Assembly (NCBI GenBank): GCA_903904275.1
Contig: CAIVBX010000178.1
Coordinates: forward strand, 1 to 8,016
Origin: an uncultured Pseudomonadota bacterium
GTDB taxonomy: Bacteria; Pseudomonadota; Gammaproteobacteria; Methylococcales; Methylomonadaceae
Length of the DNA stretch: 8,016 nt
Reading direction: 5' to 3'
Part shown: positions 1-6,374 of the stretch, one piece after another
Position numbering within the stretch: the stretch's first letter is position 1
How the letters are laid out: each line of letters starts with the position of its first letter
Made by a program: the position numbers and the translations under genes
Notes under the pieces: generated by a model
Told to the model about the DNA's origin: nothing
Databases searched by the model: none
Seen by the model: only the letters and a program-made list of their open reading frames with translations

Positions 1-1379
1 CCATCAAATACTTTCGAGGCAACTAACACTTTATCTTGACATTCTTCATCACTCAAATCGCGCTCCACTTCGTCAATATTCTTACCATGCATTAACGCTT
101 CGGGTTGTGCGAGAAAATTAGAAATTAAAATTTTATGATGTTCTGGTAAATGGTAATGACTAATTGCAGGTGCAAGAAAATCACATGGAATCAATTTTGT
201 ACCTTGATGAATCAATTGGTAAAAAGCGTGTTGTCCATTTGTACCAGGATGCCCCCAAATAATTGGTCCCGTGCTGTAATCCACTTTTACACCATTTATA
301 TCAACACTTTTTCCATTACTTTCCATATCGCCTTGTTGGAAATAATCTGCAAAATAACGCATCGATTGATCATAAGCCAACATCGCATGTGTTTCTGCAC
401 CAAAAAAGTTGTTATACCAAACACCTAATAATCCCATAATTACAGGAATATTTTGTTCAAAAGGGGTATTTTTGAAATGGTTATCTGCTTCGTGTGCGCC
501 TTGCAATAATTCTTCAAAATTATCCATGCCAACATATAACGCAATTGATAAACCAATTGCCGACCAAAGCGAATAACGTCCACCTACCCAATTCCAAAAT
601 TCAAACATATTATCAACATCAATACCAAACGCCGCGACTTCTTCGGCATTTGTTGACAACGCCACAAAATGTTTCGCGACCGCTGACGTATCAGGTGCTG
701 ATGCCAATAACCAAGCACGCGCTGAATTAGCATTCGTAATCGTTTCTTGTGTAGTAAATGTTTTTGAACCTACTAAAAATAACGTGGTTTCTGGTGATAC
801 TTTTTGCAGTATTTCAATCAAATCTGTTTGATCAACATTTGATACAAAATGAACATGTAAATTAGGTTTTGAATAGGGATGTAACGCAGCACTGACCATT
901 TTTGGTCCTAAATCGGAACCACCAATACCAATGTTCACAATGTCTGTAATGGCTTTTCCTGTATAACCTTTCCACTCTCCAGAACGAATTCGCTCACAAA
1001 AGCCACGCATTTTAAGCAAAGATGCGTTAATTTGTGGCATTACATCTTTACCATCAACAAAAATAGGCGAATTAGCACGATTTCTCAATGCCGTATGCAA
1101 AACGGCACGATGCTCAGTCACATTGATTTTTTCACCAGAAAACATGGCTTTAATTTTGGATTCCAAATTGGCTTGTTTCGCCAAGTTAATCAATAACGGC
1201 AAAGTATCATCGTTGATTCTATTTTTAGAAAAATCGAACAAAATTTCATTCATGGTTAAAGAAAATTTTTCATGACGTTTTGGATCATTTTTGAAACTTT
1301 CAACCAAACTTTGATGACAAATTTTGTCATAATGATTTTGTAAATCTGCCCAAGCGGGTGTAGCGGTCAACGATGCCAT
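1..1379 (-). CDS. pgi: Glucose-6-phosphate isomerase, 5' part (C-terminus cut by window edge)
   Basis: Cytoplasmic enzyme that interconverts glucose 6-phosphate and fructose 6-phosphate in glycolysis and gluconeogenesis. Translating the minus strand from the ATG at 1379-1377 gives an uninterrupted 459 codons plus two bases to the window edge. Visible family hallmarks are IGIGGSDLGP at about residues 150-159 (sugar-phosphate binding), the PGI signature VGGRYSLWSAIGLS at about 265-278, MESNGK with the catalytic Glu at 353, and GHPGTNGQHAF with the catalytic His at 384. Glu353 and His384 sit two residues before the equivalent E. coli positions (355 and 386). The last catalytic Lys and roughly 90 C-terminal residues lie outside the window. 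The start is supported by a GGAG ribosome-binding site (1389-1392 on the complement) nine bases upstream and by the N-terminus beginning MASLTATPAW. It is transcribed divergently from the gene at 1613. Identification is secure. Confidence 0.97.
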   Translation of the reverse strand, partial: MASLTATPAWADLQNHYDKICHQSLVESFKNDPKRHEKFSLTMNEILFDFSKNRINDDTLPLLINLAKQANLESKIKAMFSGEKINVTEHRAVLHTALRNRANSPIFVDGKDVMPQINASLLKMRGFCERIRSGEWKGYTGKAITDIVNIGIGGSDLGPKMVSAALHPYSKPNLHVHFVSNVDQTDLIEILQKVSPETTLFLVGSKTFTTQETITNANSARAWLLASAPDTSAVAKHFVALSTNAEEVAAFGIDVDNMFEFWNWVGGRYSLWSAIGLSIALYVGMDNFEELLQGAHEADNHFKNTPFEQNIPVIMGLLGVWYNNFFGAETHAMLAYDQSMRYFADYFQQGDMESNGKSVDINGVKVDYSTGPIIWGHPGTNGQHAFYQLIHQGTKLIPCDFLAPAISHYHLPEHHKILISNFLAQPEALMHGKNIDEVERDLSDEECQDKVLVASKVFD

Positions 1380-1466
1380 GCGGTAGAACTCCAATAAAAA
1401 GAAAAATTGCCTCAAGTCTACGAAAATTAAGGGCAGATAGCAATAATCCTCAGCGTGGTTTATGCC

Positions 1467-1494
1467 TTTTTACGCTATGCTTCCGTTATGTCCA
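1467..1494 (-). promoter_or_regulatory. pgi: Candidate sigma70-type promoter for pgi
   Basis: On the minus strand TGGACA (1494-1489, five of six matches to TTGACA) is followed after 16 bases by TAAAAA (1472-1467, four of six matches to TATAAT). This would give an untranslated leader of roughly 80 bases before the pgi start. It is the best match I found by eye in this intergenic region, but in AT-rich DNA such matches arise by chance, so it is only a candidate. Confidence 0.28.
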
Positions 1495-1551
1495 ATTTAT
1501 CGCCATCTGTTGCTTTATTTGCATAAATTGACGTGTTAAAGTTAGCGCAAG

Positions 1552-1570
1552 CTGTACAGTTAATGTACAG
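1552..1570. promoter_or_regulatory. Possible operator: inverted repeat CTGTACA-N5-TGTACAG
   Basis: CTGTACA (1552-1558), spacer GTTAA, then TGTACAG (1564-1570) form a perfect 7-bp inverted repeat. The same stretch can also be read as two direct copies of TGTACAG (1553-1559 and 1564-1570) with starts 11 bp apart, about one helical turn. It lies 43 bases before the ATG of the gene at 1613, and a TTGACG hexamer (1528-1533) that could act as a -35 element lies just upstream. Symmetry, spacing and position suggest a dimeric regulator site for the cupredoxin gene pair. The regulator is unknown; the spacing does not fit a LexA box (CTG-N10-CAG). Confidence 0.4.
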
Positions 1571-1576
1571 TCGATT

Positions 1577-1595
1577 GAAAATAATAATTATTAAA
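1577..1595. promoter_or_regulatory. Fur-box-like AT palindrome
   Basis: GAAAATAATAATTATTAAA matches 14 of 19 positions of the classical Fur consensus (three GATAAT-type hexamers) and contains a perfect 12-bp palindrome, TAATAATTATTA (1582-1593). It sits directly before the ribosome-binding site of the gene at 1613, a plausible place for repression. The background is AT-rich, so a match of this quality could be accidental. Confidence 0.25.
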
Positions 1596-1612
1596 TAAGC
1601 AGAGAGGATTTT

Positions 1613-2206
1613 ATGAAAAAATTTCTAAAAAAAGCGTCACTGGGTTTGACCGCATTACTTTTTTCATCAGCACTTTGGGCGCACGGTGGCGCGGCTGGAA
1701 CGGATACTGACCAATGCAAATTTGAGTTAGAAAAAGATCACTGGATTCATTACACTGCCTACCAACCTAAAGCATTTCCTGCTGAAGATTTCTGTGGCAA
1801 CATCCCAGGTACAGATTCACTAATTCAATTGGTTTTTGATTATCAAGACATGAAATACCGTAATCGTGCTGTTGAATTTGAAGTCACAAAGGAACCTGAA
1901 GGAAAACGTGTCTTCTTCCAAGAAGCCGCTAAACACAAATCTGGCACTGTCATGTTGTCTTTACCTGAAGGCGTTGAAGAAGCAGGTAAATACTTAATTC
2001 ACATTACACTTTTACCTGAAGATGGTACATCAGAACAACGTTTAGATGCTCACATGAGTTTCCAAGCAGGTAAAGGTCAAAGTGCAAGTAAAAACGAAAT
2101 GTTCTTATATGCGTTCTTTGCATTTGCGGGCTTATATGTTGTCTACTTATCAAGTGCTGGTTTCAAACGTACAGTAGATGGATTATTTGGTAAATTAAAA
2201 GACTAA
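1613..2206 (+). CDS. Exported, C-terminally membrane-anchored protein of unknown function, partner of the downstream cupredoxin
   Basis: A 197-residue protein. Residues 1-23 form a signal peptide (KK, a hydrophobic stretch, then ALWA), and cleavage after Ala23 would leave mature HGGAAG. The periplasmic part, to about residue 160, has two cysteines (35 and 61) that could form a disulfide or bind metal, the cluster DHWIHYTAYQP (42-52, His43 and His46), and an acidic, beta-rich remainder. A single transmembrane helix spans about 162-181, followed by a short basic tail, giving a periplasm-facing anchored topology. The ATG is chosen for its strong ribosome-binding site, GAGAGG ending at 1607, five bases upstream. 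The downstream cupredoxin has the same signal peptide plus C-terminal anchor architecture, so the two probably act together in the membrane. The general layout recalls the PmoD/AmoD-type copper proteins of methane and ammonia oxidisers, but I cannot confirm homology. Role in copper handling is inferred; the reading frame itself is secure. Confidence 0.85.
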   Translation: MKKFLKKASLGLTALLFSSALWAHGGAAGTDTDQCKFELEKDHWIHYTAYQPKAFPAEDFCGNIPGTDSLIQLVFDYQDMKYRNRAVEFEVTKEPEGKRVFFQEAAKHKSGTVMLSLPEGVEEAGKYLIHITLLPEDGTSEQRLDAHMSFQAGKGQSASKNEMFLYAFFAFAGLYVVYLSSAGFKRTVDGLFGKLKD

Positions 2207-2254
2207 ATCGGCATGACAAACAGGGACGTTTTTTTATTACGAGGCAATGAAACA

Positions 2255-3121
2255 ATGATGAAATTTGTATCAGTAGGTGTATTAGTCGCATTATTTTCAC
2301 TTCCCACCTTTGCTCAAGAAATCCAAGATCATGACGGAATGTTAATGAACCATGGTGATGGGCATTTGATGGATATGGCAGGCGGCATGGTGATGGGAAA
2401 TAACCCTGATACATTGCCTGGCGGTTGCGATAAAATCGCTGAAACTAAAGAAATCACCATTCATGCAGGTCATAAATACGCCGAAAAATTCCCAGGTCGA
2501 ATGTTTGCATTTGACACCCAAGAATTGCAATTTGAACCTTGCACTAAATTAACAATACATTTTGTTAATGATGACAGTGTTCGCCATCAATGGATGATGC
2601 ACGGTTTGCCAAAGTATTTATATCCAAAAGGCATGTTTCATTTAGAAGTTTCAGGACCTGCTAAAATTTCAGGAACGTTAATTTTACCGCCTGGCGATAA
2701 AACCTATTTAGTGCATTGTGACATCGCACAACACATGGAAAAAGGTATGAAAGCCCAACTAAAAGTTGGAAAGGGTGACGGCGATTTACCGAGTATTCCA
2801 AATGTGACAGCAAATGTGATTGCTGACGATTACAAAATTACGTTGCCTGAACTGCTTGAAAAAGCACACGCTGAAGCTGATTTACCTGAACCTGTGGCAG
2901 CAGTTGTTGAATCCGTAAAAAATACGACTTTGTTGGCAAAAGAAGATGAAAGTGCTTTTTCGGGTGTATCGATTATAGGTTTATTATTAGGCGTTTTTGC
3001 AGCTTCCATGTTGGCGCGTAAGTTTAAAGGCATGACAACAACACAAATTGTGTCATATCTATTTGATTTACTGAATTCAATTATCGAATCTACGGTTAAA
3101 AAATTTGCGGCTAAAAAATAA
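2255..3121 (+). CDS. Membrane-anchored periplasmic cupredoxin-domain copper protein
   Basis: A 288-residue exported protein. The signal peptide (1-20, ending LPTFA before QE) is followed by a Met/His-rich arm (25-48, with three His and six Met) of the kind that binds Cu(I). The cupredoxin domain spans about 60-173. Its putative type 1 copper ligands are His111 (or His116) in RHQWMMHGLP, then Cys155, His160 and Met165 in HCDIAQHMEKGM; this Cys-x4-His-x4-Met spacing is that of multicopper oxidase and auracyanin-type sites. Cys58 and Cys96 may pair. A linker is followed by a transmembrane helix at about 237-254 and a C-terminal amphipathic segment. An in-frame ATG at 2213 would add 14 residues before the signal peptide and has no ribosome-binding site. 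The ATG at 2255 has GAGG (2241-2244) ten bases upstream; the adjacent ATG at 2258 is an alternative. It lies 48 bases after the previous gene and is probably cotranscribed. Electron transfer or copper delivery are both possible. Confidence 0.88.
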   Translation: MMKFVSVGVLVALFSLPTFAQEIQDHDGMLMNHGDGHLMDMAGGMVMGNNPDTLPGGCDKIAETKEITIHAGHKYAEKFPGRMFAFDTQELQFEPCTKLTIHFVNDDSVRHQWMMHGLPKYLYPKGMFHLEVSGPAKISGTLILPPGDKTYLVHCDIAQHMEKGMKAQLKVGKGDGDLPSIPNVTANVIADDYKITLPELLEKAHAEADLPEPVAAVVESVKNTTLLAKEDESAFSGVSIIGLLLGVFAASMLARKFKGMTTTQIVSYLFDLLNSIIESTVKKFAAKK

Positions 3122-3138
3122 AAGTTCATACATTTCAA

Positions 3139-3176
3139 AAAAACCACCCAATTTTAAATTTTGATGGGTGGTTTTT
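3139..3176 (+). terminator. Intrinsic terminator closing the cupredoxin gene pair
   Basis: AAAAACCACCCA (3139-3150) pairs perfectly with TGGGTGGTTTTT (3165-3176) across a 14-base loop. The stem core is CCACCCA/TGGGTGG and the 3' arm ends in five T. It begins 17 bases after the stop codon of the cupredoxin gene, the expected place for a Rho-independent terminator. The A-rich 5' arm gives partial symmetry, but no convergent gene is present to need termination from the other side. Confidence 0.85.
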
Positions 3177-3179
3177 CGT

Positions 3180-3185
3180 TATAAT
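3180..3185 (+). promoter_or_regulatory. Perfect -10 hexamer TATAAT, candidate promoter of the PBP gene
   Basis: TATAAT lies just after the terminator and about 80 bases before the PBP start codon, in the only gap where that gene could have its own promoter. No good -35 hexamer is present 16-18 bases upstream; that position falls in the terminator loop (AAATTT at 3157-3162). The call rests on the perfect -10 element and on the need for a new promoter after a strong terminator. Confidence 0.35.
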
Positions 3186-3263
3186 CACAAAATAAATTCA
3201 ATCCAAATCCAGTTGCTTCTTAATGATTCCTTCTTCAGTCGCCATTTTGTTTCGCTTTAAAGC

Positions 3264-6200
3264 ATGAAAAAAAAATCGCGTGTATTTTCCCGAATTTTAC
3301 TAGCATATACCGTTGTTGGTTCAATTGCGGTATCTGCGGTTATTGTGAAATTAGTCAAAGATGAAGTTCAATCATCGCGTTATCAAGCGCGTTATTTGTC
3401 TGAAATTAGCAAGCAACTCAGTTTTAAACTCGAAAACAATCCCAGTAATTCTATTCGTTATCCAAGTCATGGACCTTATGATAGACGCTTAGGTTATACG
3501 CTTCTTTCAGACCAAATTGACAGATTACAAAAAGCAGGTTTTGGCATTTCGGCGCAAGCCACCGCTTCGCCAATGATGATGCAATTGATGGACGAATACG
3601 GTTTGTTTCCGCTTTATCATGAAAAAAACCAAGCAGGCTTGCGTTTAGTCGATGATCACGATAAACCGTTATTTGCGGCAGCTTATCCGACTTATGGTTA
3701 TTCAAATTTCGATGCTATTCCGCCCGTTGTTTTGCATACGCTGTTGTATATTGAAAACCGTGAATTACTCGACGAAAATCGTAAAAATGTTAATCCTGCA
3801 GTTGAATGGGAACGTTTAGGTTTTGCCGTGTTGCAAATGATGGCAAAAAAATTAGGTGCAGATGTGAACGTGCCTGGTGGAAGTACGCTGGCAACTCAAT
3901 TAGAAAAATATCGTCATTCGCCCAACGGCTATACCGAGTCGATGGTTGAAAAATTGCGGCAAATGGCAAGTGCGTCAATACGAGCGTATTTGCTTGGTGT
4001 CGATACACGTCAAATGCGTCGTGAAATTGCCCTTGCATATTTGAATACAATGCCGCTCGCCGCTTCGGAAAAATCAGGCGAAGTGCATGGTTTAGGCGAT
4101 GGATTGGTTTCGTGGTTTGGTGCAGATTTTAAAGAAGTAAATAATTTGCTTGCGCCACAACGTTTGAAAGATGTTGAAACTATCAATCCCGAACAAGCTA
4201 AAGCCTACCGTCAAGTTTTAAGCATTTTGTTATCGCAACGTCGCCCAACGTATTTACTCGGTTCAGGTTTTGATGCGTTACAAAATTTAACCGACAGTTA
4301 TTTACGTTTGCTTGCTAATCAAGGCGTGATTTCACCCGCGTTGCGCGATGCAGCGTTGAATGTGAAAGTGGAACGTGTTCCGAAAACCAGTTCACATTAT
4401 TTATTCGTCACTGAACAAAAAACACAAAACGTACTCCGTGCGCGATTAGCGCAAATGCTCGGCATTAAAACGAATTATGATTTAGACCGTCTCGATTTAA
4501 CGATTAAAAGTACCGTCAATTACGATATGCAACAACAAGTCACGGCGGCATTGAAAAAATTAAGCGACCCAGTAAATGCGCGTGCGGCGGGGTTAATGGG
4601 TGAGCGAATGCTCACGCCAAGTAATGATTTAAGCGCGATTATTTACAGTTTGGTGCTGTTTGAACGCAGTGAAAAAGGGAATTTGCTTCGTGTTCAAACT
4701 GACAATTACGACCAACCGCTCGATATTAACGAAGGTATCCGTTTAGATTTGGGTTCAACAGCAAAATTGCGAACACTTGTGCATTATTTGGAACTCGTCG
4801 CTGAAATTTACCAAACGTATCAAGGTCAAACGCCAAAAGATTTAGCAAAAATTGAAATACATCCGCGCGATTATTTGTCTGCGTGGGTGATTGACCAACT
4901 CAAAGCGCGTCCCAAAATGACGCTTGACGAAATCATGGAACAAGCCTTAGAACGAAAATACTCAGCAAGTCCAGGTGAGTATTTTTACACGGGCGGCGGC
5001 GTTCATCATTTCAATAACTTTAGCGATGATGATGATTATCGAATCGTGTCGGTTCGAGATGCGTTGAAAAAATCTATCAATTTGCCATTCATTCGCATGA
5101 TGCGTGATTTGACGTATCACCATTTGTATAAACCCGAAGGCATTGCGCGTTGGCTTGAAAATCCAGATGATGCAAAACGTCAAGAATATCTTGCCCGTTT
5201 TGCTGACCGTGAAGGCTTGGTGTATTTACGTCGTTTTTATGCGCGTTACAAAGGCAAAAGTACCGACGATAATTTGGAAACGTTGACTCAAAAAGTCTAT
5301 CCAAAACTGTCGCGTCTCACGATGCTCTATGAATCCATTTATCCAGAGCGAGACAGAGCAGCTCTTGAAGAATATCTAAAAGAGCATATTCCCGCGCAAG
5401 TTTTGGCGAATGAAAACATTGATAATTTGTTCTACAAATACACACCCGATAATTTTGATTTGCAAGATCAAGGTTATATTACGAAAGTTCACCCGCTTGA
5501 ACTTTGGGTTGTGAAGTATTTGGCAGATCATCCGAATGCAACACGCGATGAAGTTATTGAAGCAAGTGCCGAACAACGGCAAGAAATTTATCAATGGTTG
5601 TTTAAACATTCGCACAGTTTCGCGCAACAACGTCGCATTATGACCTTGCTAGAAGACGATGCGTTTAAACAAATTCACGCGGCGTGGGAACGGGTTGGTT
5701 ATCCGTTTGCGTCTCTCACACCGTCTTACGCCACGTCGATTGGTGCGTCAGGGGATAGACCCGCGGCATTGGCAGAATTGATTGGCATCATTAGCAACGA
5801 CGGCGTGAAATTGCCATCGGTGCGTTTTTCAAATTTCCATTATGCAAAAGATACCCCTTACGAAACCATCTTAGATAAAACCCTCGAAAGCGGTCAGCAA
5901 GTCTTATTGCCCGAAGTCGCACGCGCCGCGCGTAGTGCGTTAATTGGAGTTGTTGCAAATGGTACGGCGGGGAGTTTGAACGGTGTTTATAAAGATGCAA
6001 ATGGCAAACCGTTAGCCGTTGGCGGTAAAACAGGCACGGGTGACCATCGCAAGGATAGACATGGCGCGAATGGACAATTGATTGAAACGAAATTTATCAG
6101 TCGCGCCGCGACATTCACGTTCTTTTTGGGTGATAAATTCTTTGGTGTGATTACCGCTTACGTCGCGGGGGAAAATGCGGGCAGTTATCACTTTACTAGC

Positions 6201-6314
6201 TCATTGCCGGTGCATATTTTGAAATTTTTAGAACCCACCCTTTCGCCAATGTTAAACAAAGCCAGCGTACAACCTGTTAAAACGCCTGTTATTGCGCCAA
6301 CTGTTGAGCCTTAA
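3264..6314 (+). CDS. Large class A penicillin-binding protein (GT51 glycosyltransferase plus transpeptidase), divergent subfamily
   Basis: A 1016-residue inner-membrane, periplasm-facing cell-wall synthase. One N-terminal membrane helix spans about 10-30 and follows a basic MKKKSR start. The GT51 domain (about 150-290) shows IENRE (163-167), PGGSTLATQLEKYRHSP (204-220), EKLRQM (229-234) and MRREIALAYLN (251-261). These correspond to the family's ED-x-x-F, GGST-x-TQQ, RK-x-x-E and EI-x-x-YLN motifs, but Asn replaces the usual Asp165 and Gln233 stands where the second conserved Glu is normal. The transpeptidase domain is complete: STAK with nucleophile Ser498, SIN (604-606) and KTGTG (922-926). 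The distance from SxN to KTG is about 316 residues against roughly 130 in E. coli PBP1b, indicating a large charged, helical insertion (about 620-800). I recall similar PBPs of about 1000 residues in pseudomonads. The ATG has no clear ribosome-binding site but is the natural start for the membrane anchor. It is flanked by a terminator upstream and trpF 60 bases downstream. Confidence 0.9.
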   Translation: MKKKSRVFSRILLAYTVVGSIAVSAVIVKLVKDEVQSSRYQARYLSEISKQLSFKLENNPSNSIRYPSHGPYDRRLGYTLLSDQIDRLQKAGFGISAQATASPMMMQLMDEYGLFPLYHEKNQAGLRLVDDHDKPLFAAAYPTYGYSNFDAIPPVVLHTLLYIENRELLDENRKNVNPAVEWERLGFAVLQMMAKKLGADVNVPGGSTLATQLEKYRHSPNGYTESMVEKLRQMASASIRAYLLGVDTRQMRREIALAYLNTMPLAASEKSGEVHGLGDGLVSWFGADFKEVNNLLAPQRLKDVETINPEQAKAYRQVLSILLSQRRPTYLLGSGFDALQNLTDSYLRLLANQGVISPALRDAALNVKVERVPKTSSHYLFVTEQKTQNVLRARLAQMLGIKTNYDLDRLDLTIKSTVNYDMQQQVTAALKKLSDPVNARAAGLMGERMLTPSNDLSAIIYSLVLFERSEKGNLLRVQTDNYDQPLDINEGIRLDLGSTAKLRTLVHYLELVAEIYQTYQGQTPKDLAKIEIHPRDYLSAWVIDQLKARPKMTLDEIMEQALERKYSASPGEYFYTGGGVHHFNNFSDDDDYRIVSVRDALKKSINLPFIRMMRDLTYHHLYKPEGIARWLENPDDAKRQEYLARFADREGLVYLRRFYARYKGKSTDDNLETLTQKVYPKLSRLTMLYESIYPERDRAALEEYLKEHIPAQVLANENIDNLFYKYTPDNFDLQDQGYITKVHPLELWVVKYLADHPNATRDEVIEASAEQRQEIYQWLFKHSHSFAQQRRIMTLLEDDAFKQIHAAWERVGYPFASLTPSYATSIGASGDRPAALAELIGIISNDGVKLPSVRFSNFHYAKDTPYETILDKTLESGQQVLLPEVARAARSALIGVVANGTAGSLNGVYKDANGKPLAVGGKTGTGDHRKDRHGANGQLIETKFISRAATFTFFLGDKFFGVITAYVAGENAGSYHFTSSLPVHILKFLEPTLSPMLNKASVQPVKTPVIAPTVEP

Positions 6315-6326
6315 CAGAAAATTTTT
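6301..6326 (+). terminator. Weak hairpin plus T-tract overlapping the PBP stop codon
   Basis: CTGTTGA (6301-6307) can pair with TTAACAG (6311-6317), including one G-U pair, around a 3-base loop. AAAA and then TTTTT (6322-6326) follow. The stem contains the TAA stop codon of the PBP gene. It is short, AT-rich and separated from the T-tract by four A, so it may be a poor or partial terminator, or may not function at all. Confidence 0.25.
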
Positions 6327-6331
6327 ATGTT
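6304..6331 (+). promoter_or_regulatory. Candidate promoter for trpF-trpB
   Basis: TTGAGC (6304-6309) and TATGTT (6326-6331), 16 bases apart, each match four of six consensus positions. A second -10-like hexamer, TATGCT (6331-6336), follows directly. Initiation near 6340 would leave a leader of about 35 bases, with no room for a Trp leader peptide or attenuator. The -35 falls inside the end of the PBP gene. No TrpR-operator-like sequence is seen. Confidence 0.33.
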
Positions 6332-6374
6332 ATGCTACGCGCCTAATTTTTCTTTTTACTAATTTCCAGATTTA

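Noticed and set aside
150..730. Plus-strand reading frames at 150-428 and 494-730
   Set aside because: They lie antisense to pgi, whose frame shows intact conserved motifs throughout. Their translations are low-complexity and have no ribosome-binding site or recognisable motif.
1552..1570. LexA (SOS) box
   Set aside because: The CTG and CAG ends are separated by 13 bases, not the 10 of the gammaproteobacterial LexA site, and the flanking genes are not SOS genes.
2213..2254. Earlier in-frame ATG at 2213 for the cupredoxin gene
   Set aside because: It would place 14 residues, including charged ones, ahead of a normal signal peptide and has no ribosome-binding site, whereas the ATG at 2255 has GAGG at suitable spacing.
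2163..3147. Minus-strand frames at 2163-2414, 2342-2530 and 2830-3147
   Set aside because: They are antisense to the two copper-cassette genes, which have coherent signal peptides, metal-binding motifs and membrane anchors. The minus-strand products show no such features.
3451..6000. Several minus-strand frames of 69-86 codons inside the PBP gene
   Set aside because: They are shadows of a single 1016-codon frame that carries all the expected motifs. None has a convincing start signal.
6315..6374. Trp attenuator or leader peptide ahead of trpF
   Set aside because: The 60-base gap contains no tryptophan-rich small reading frame and no alternative hairpins of attenuator type.
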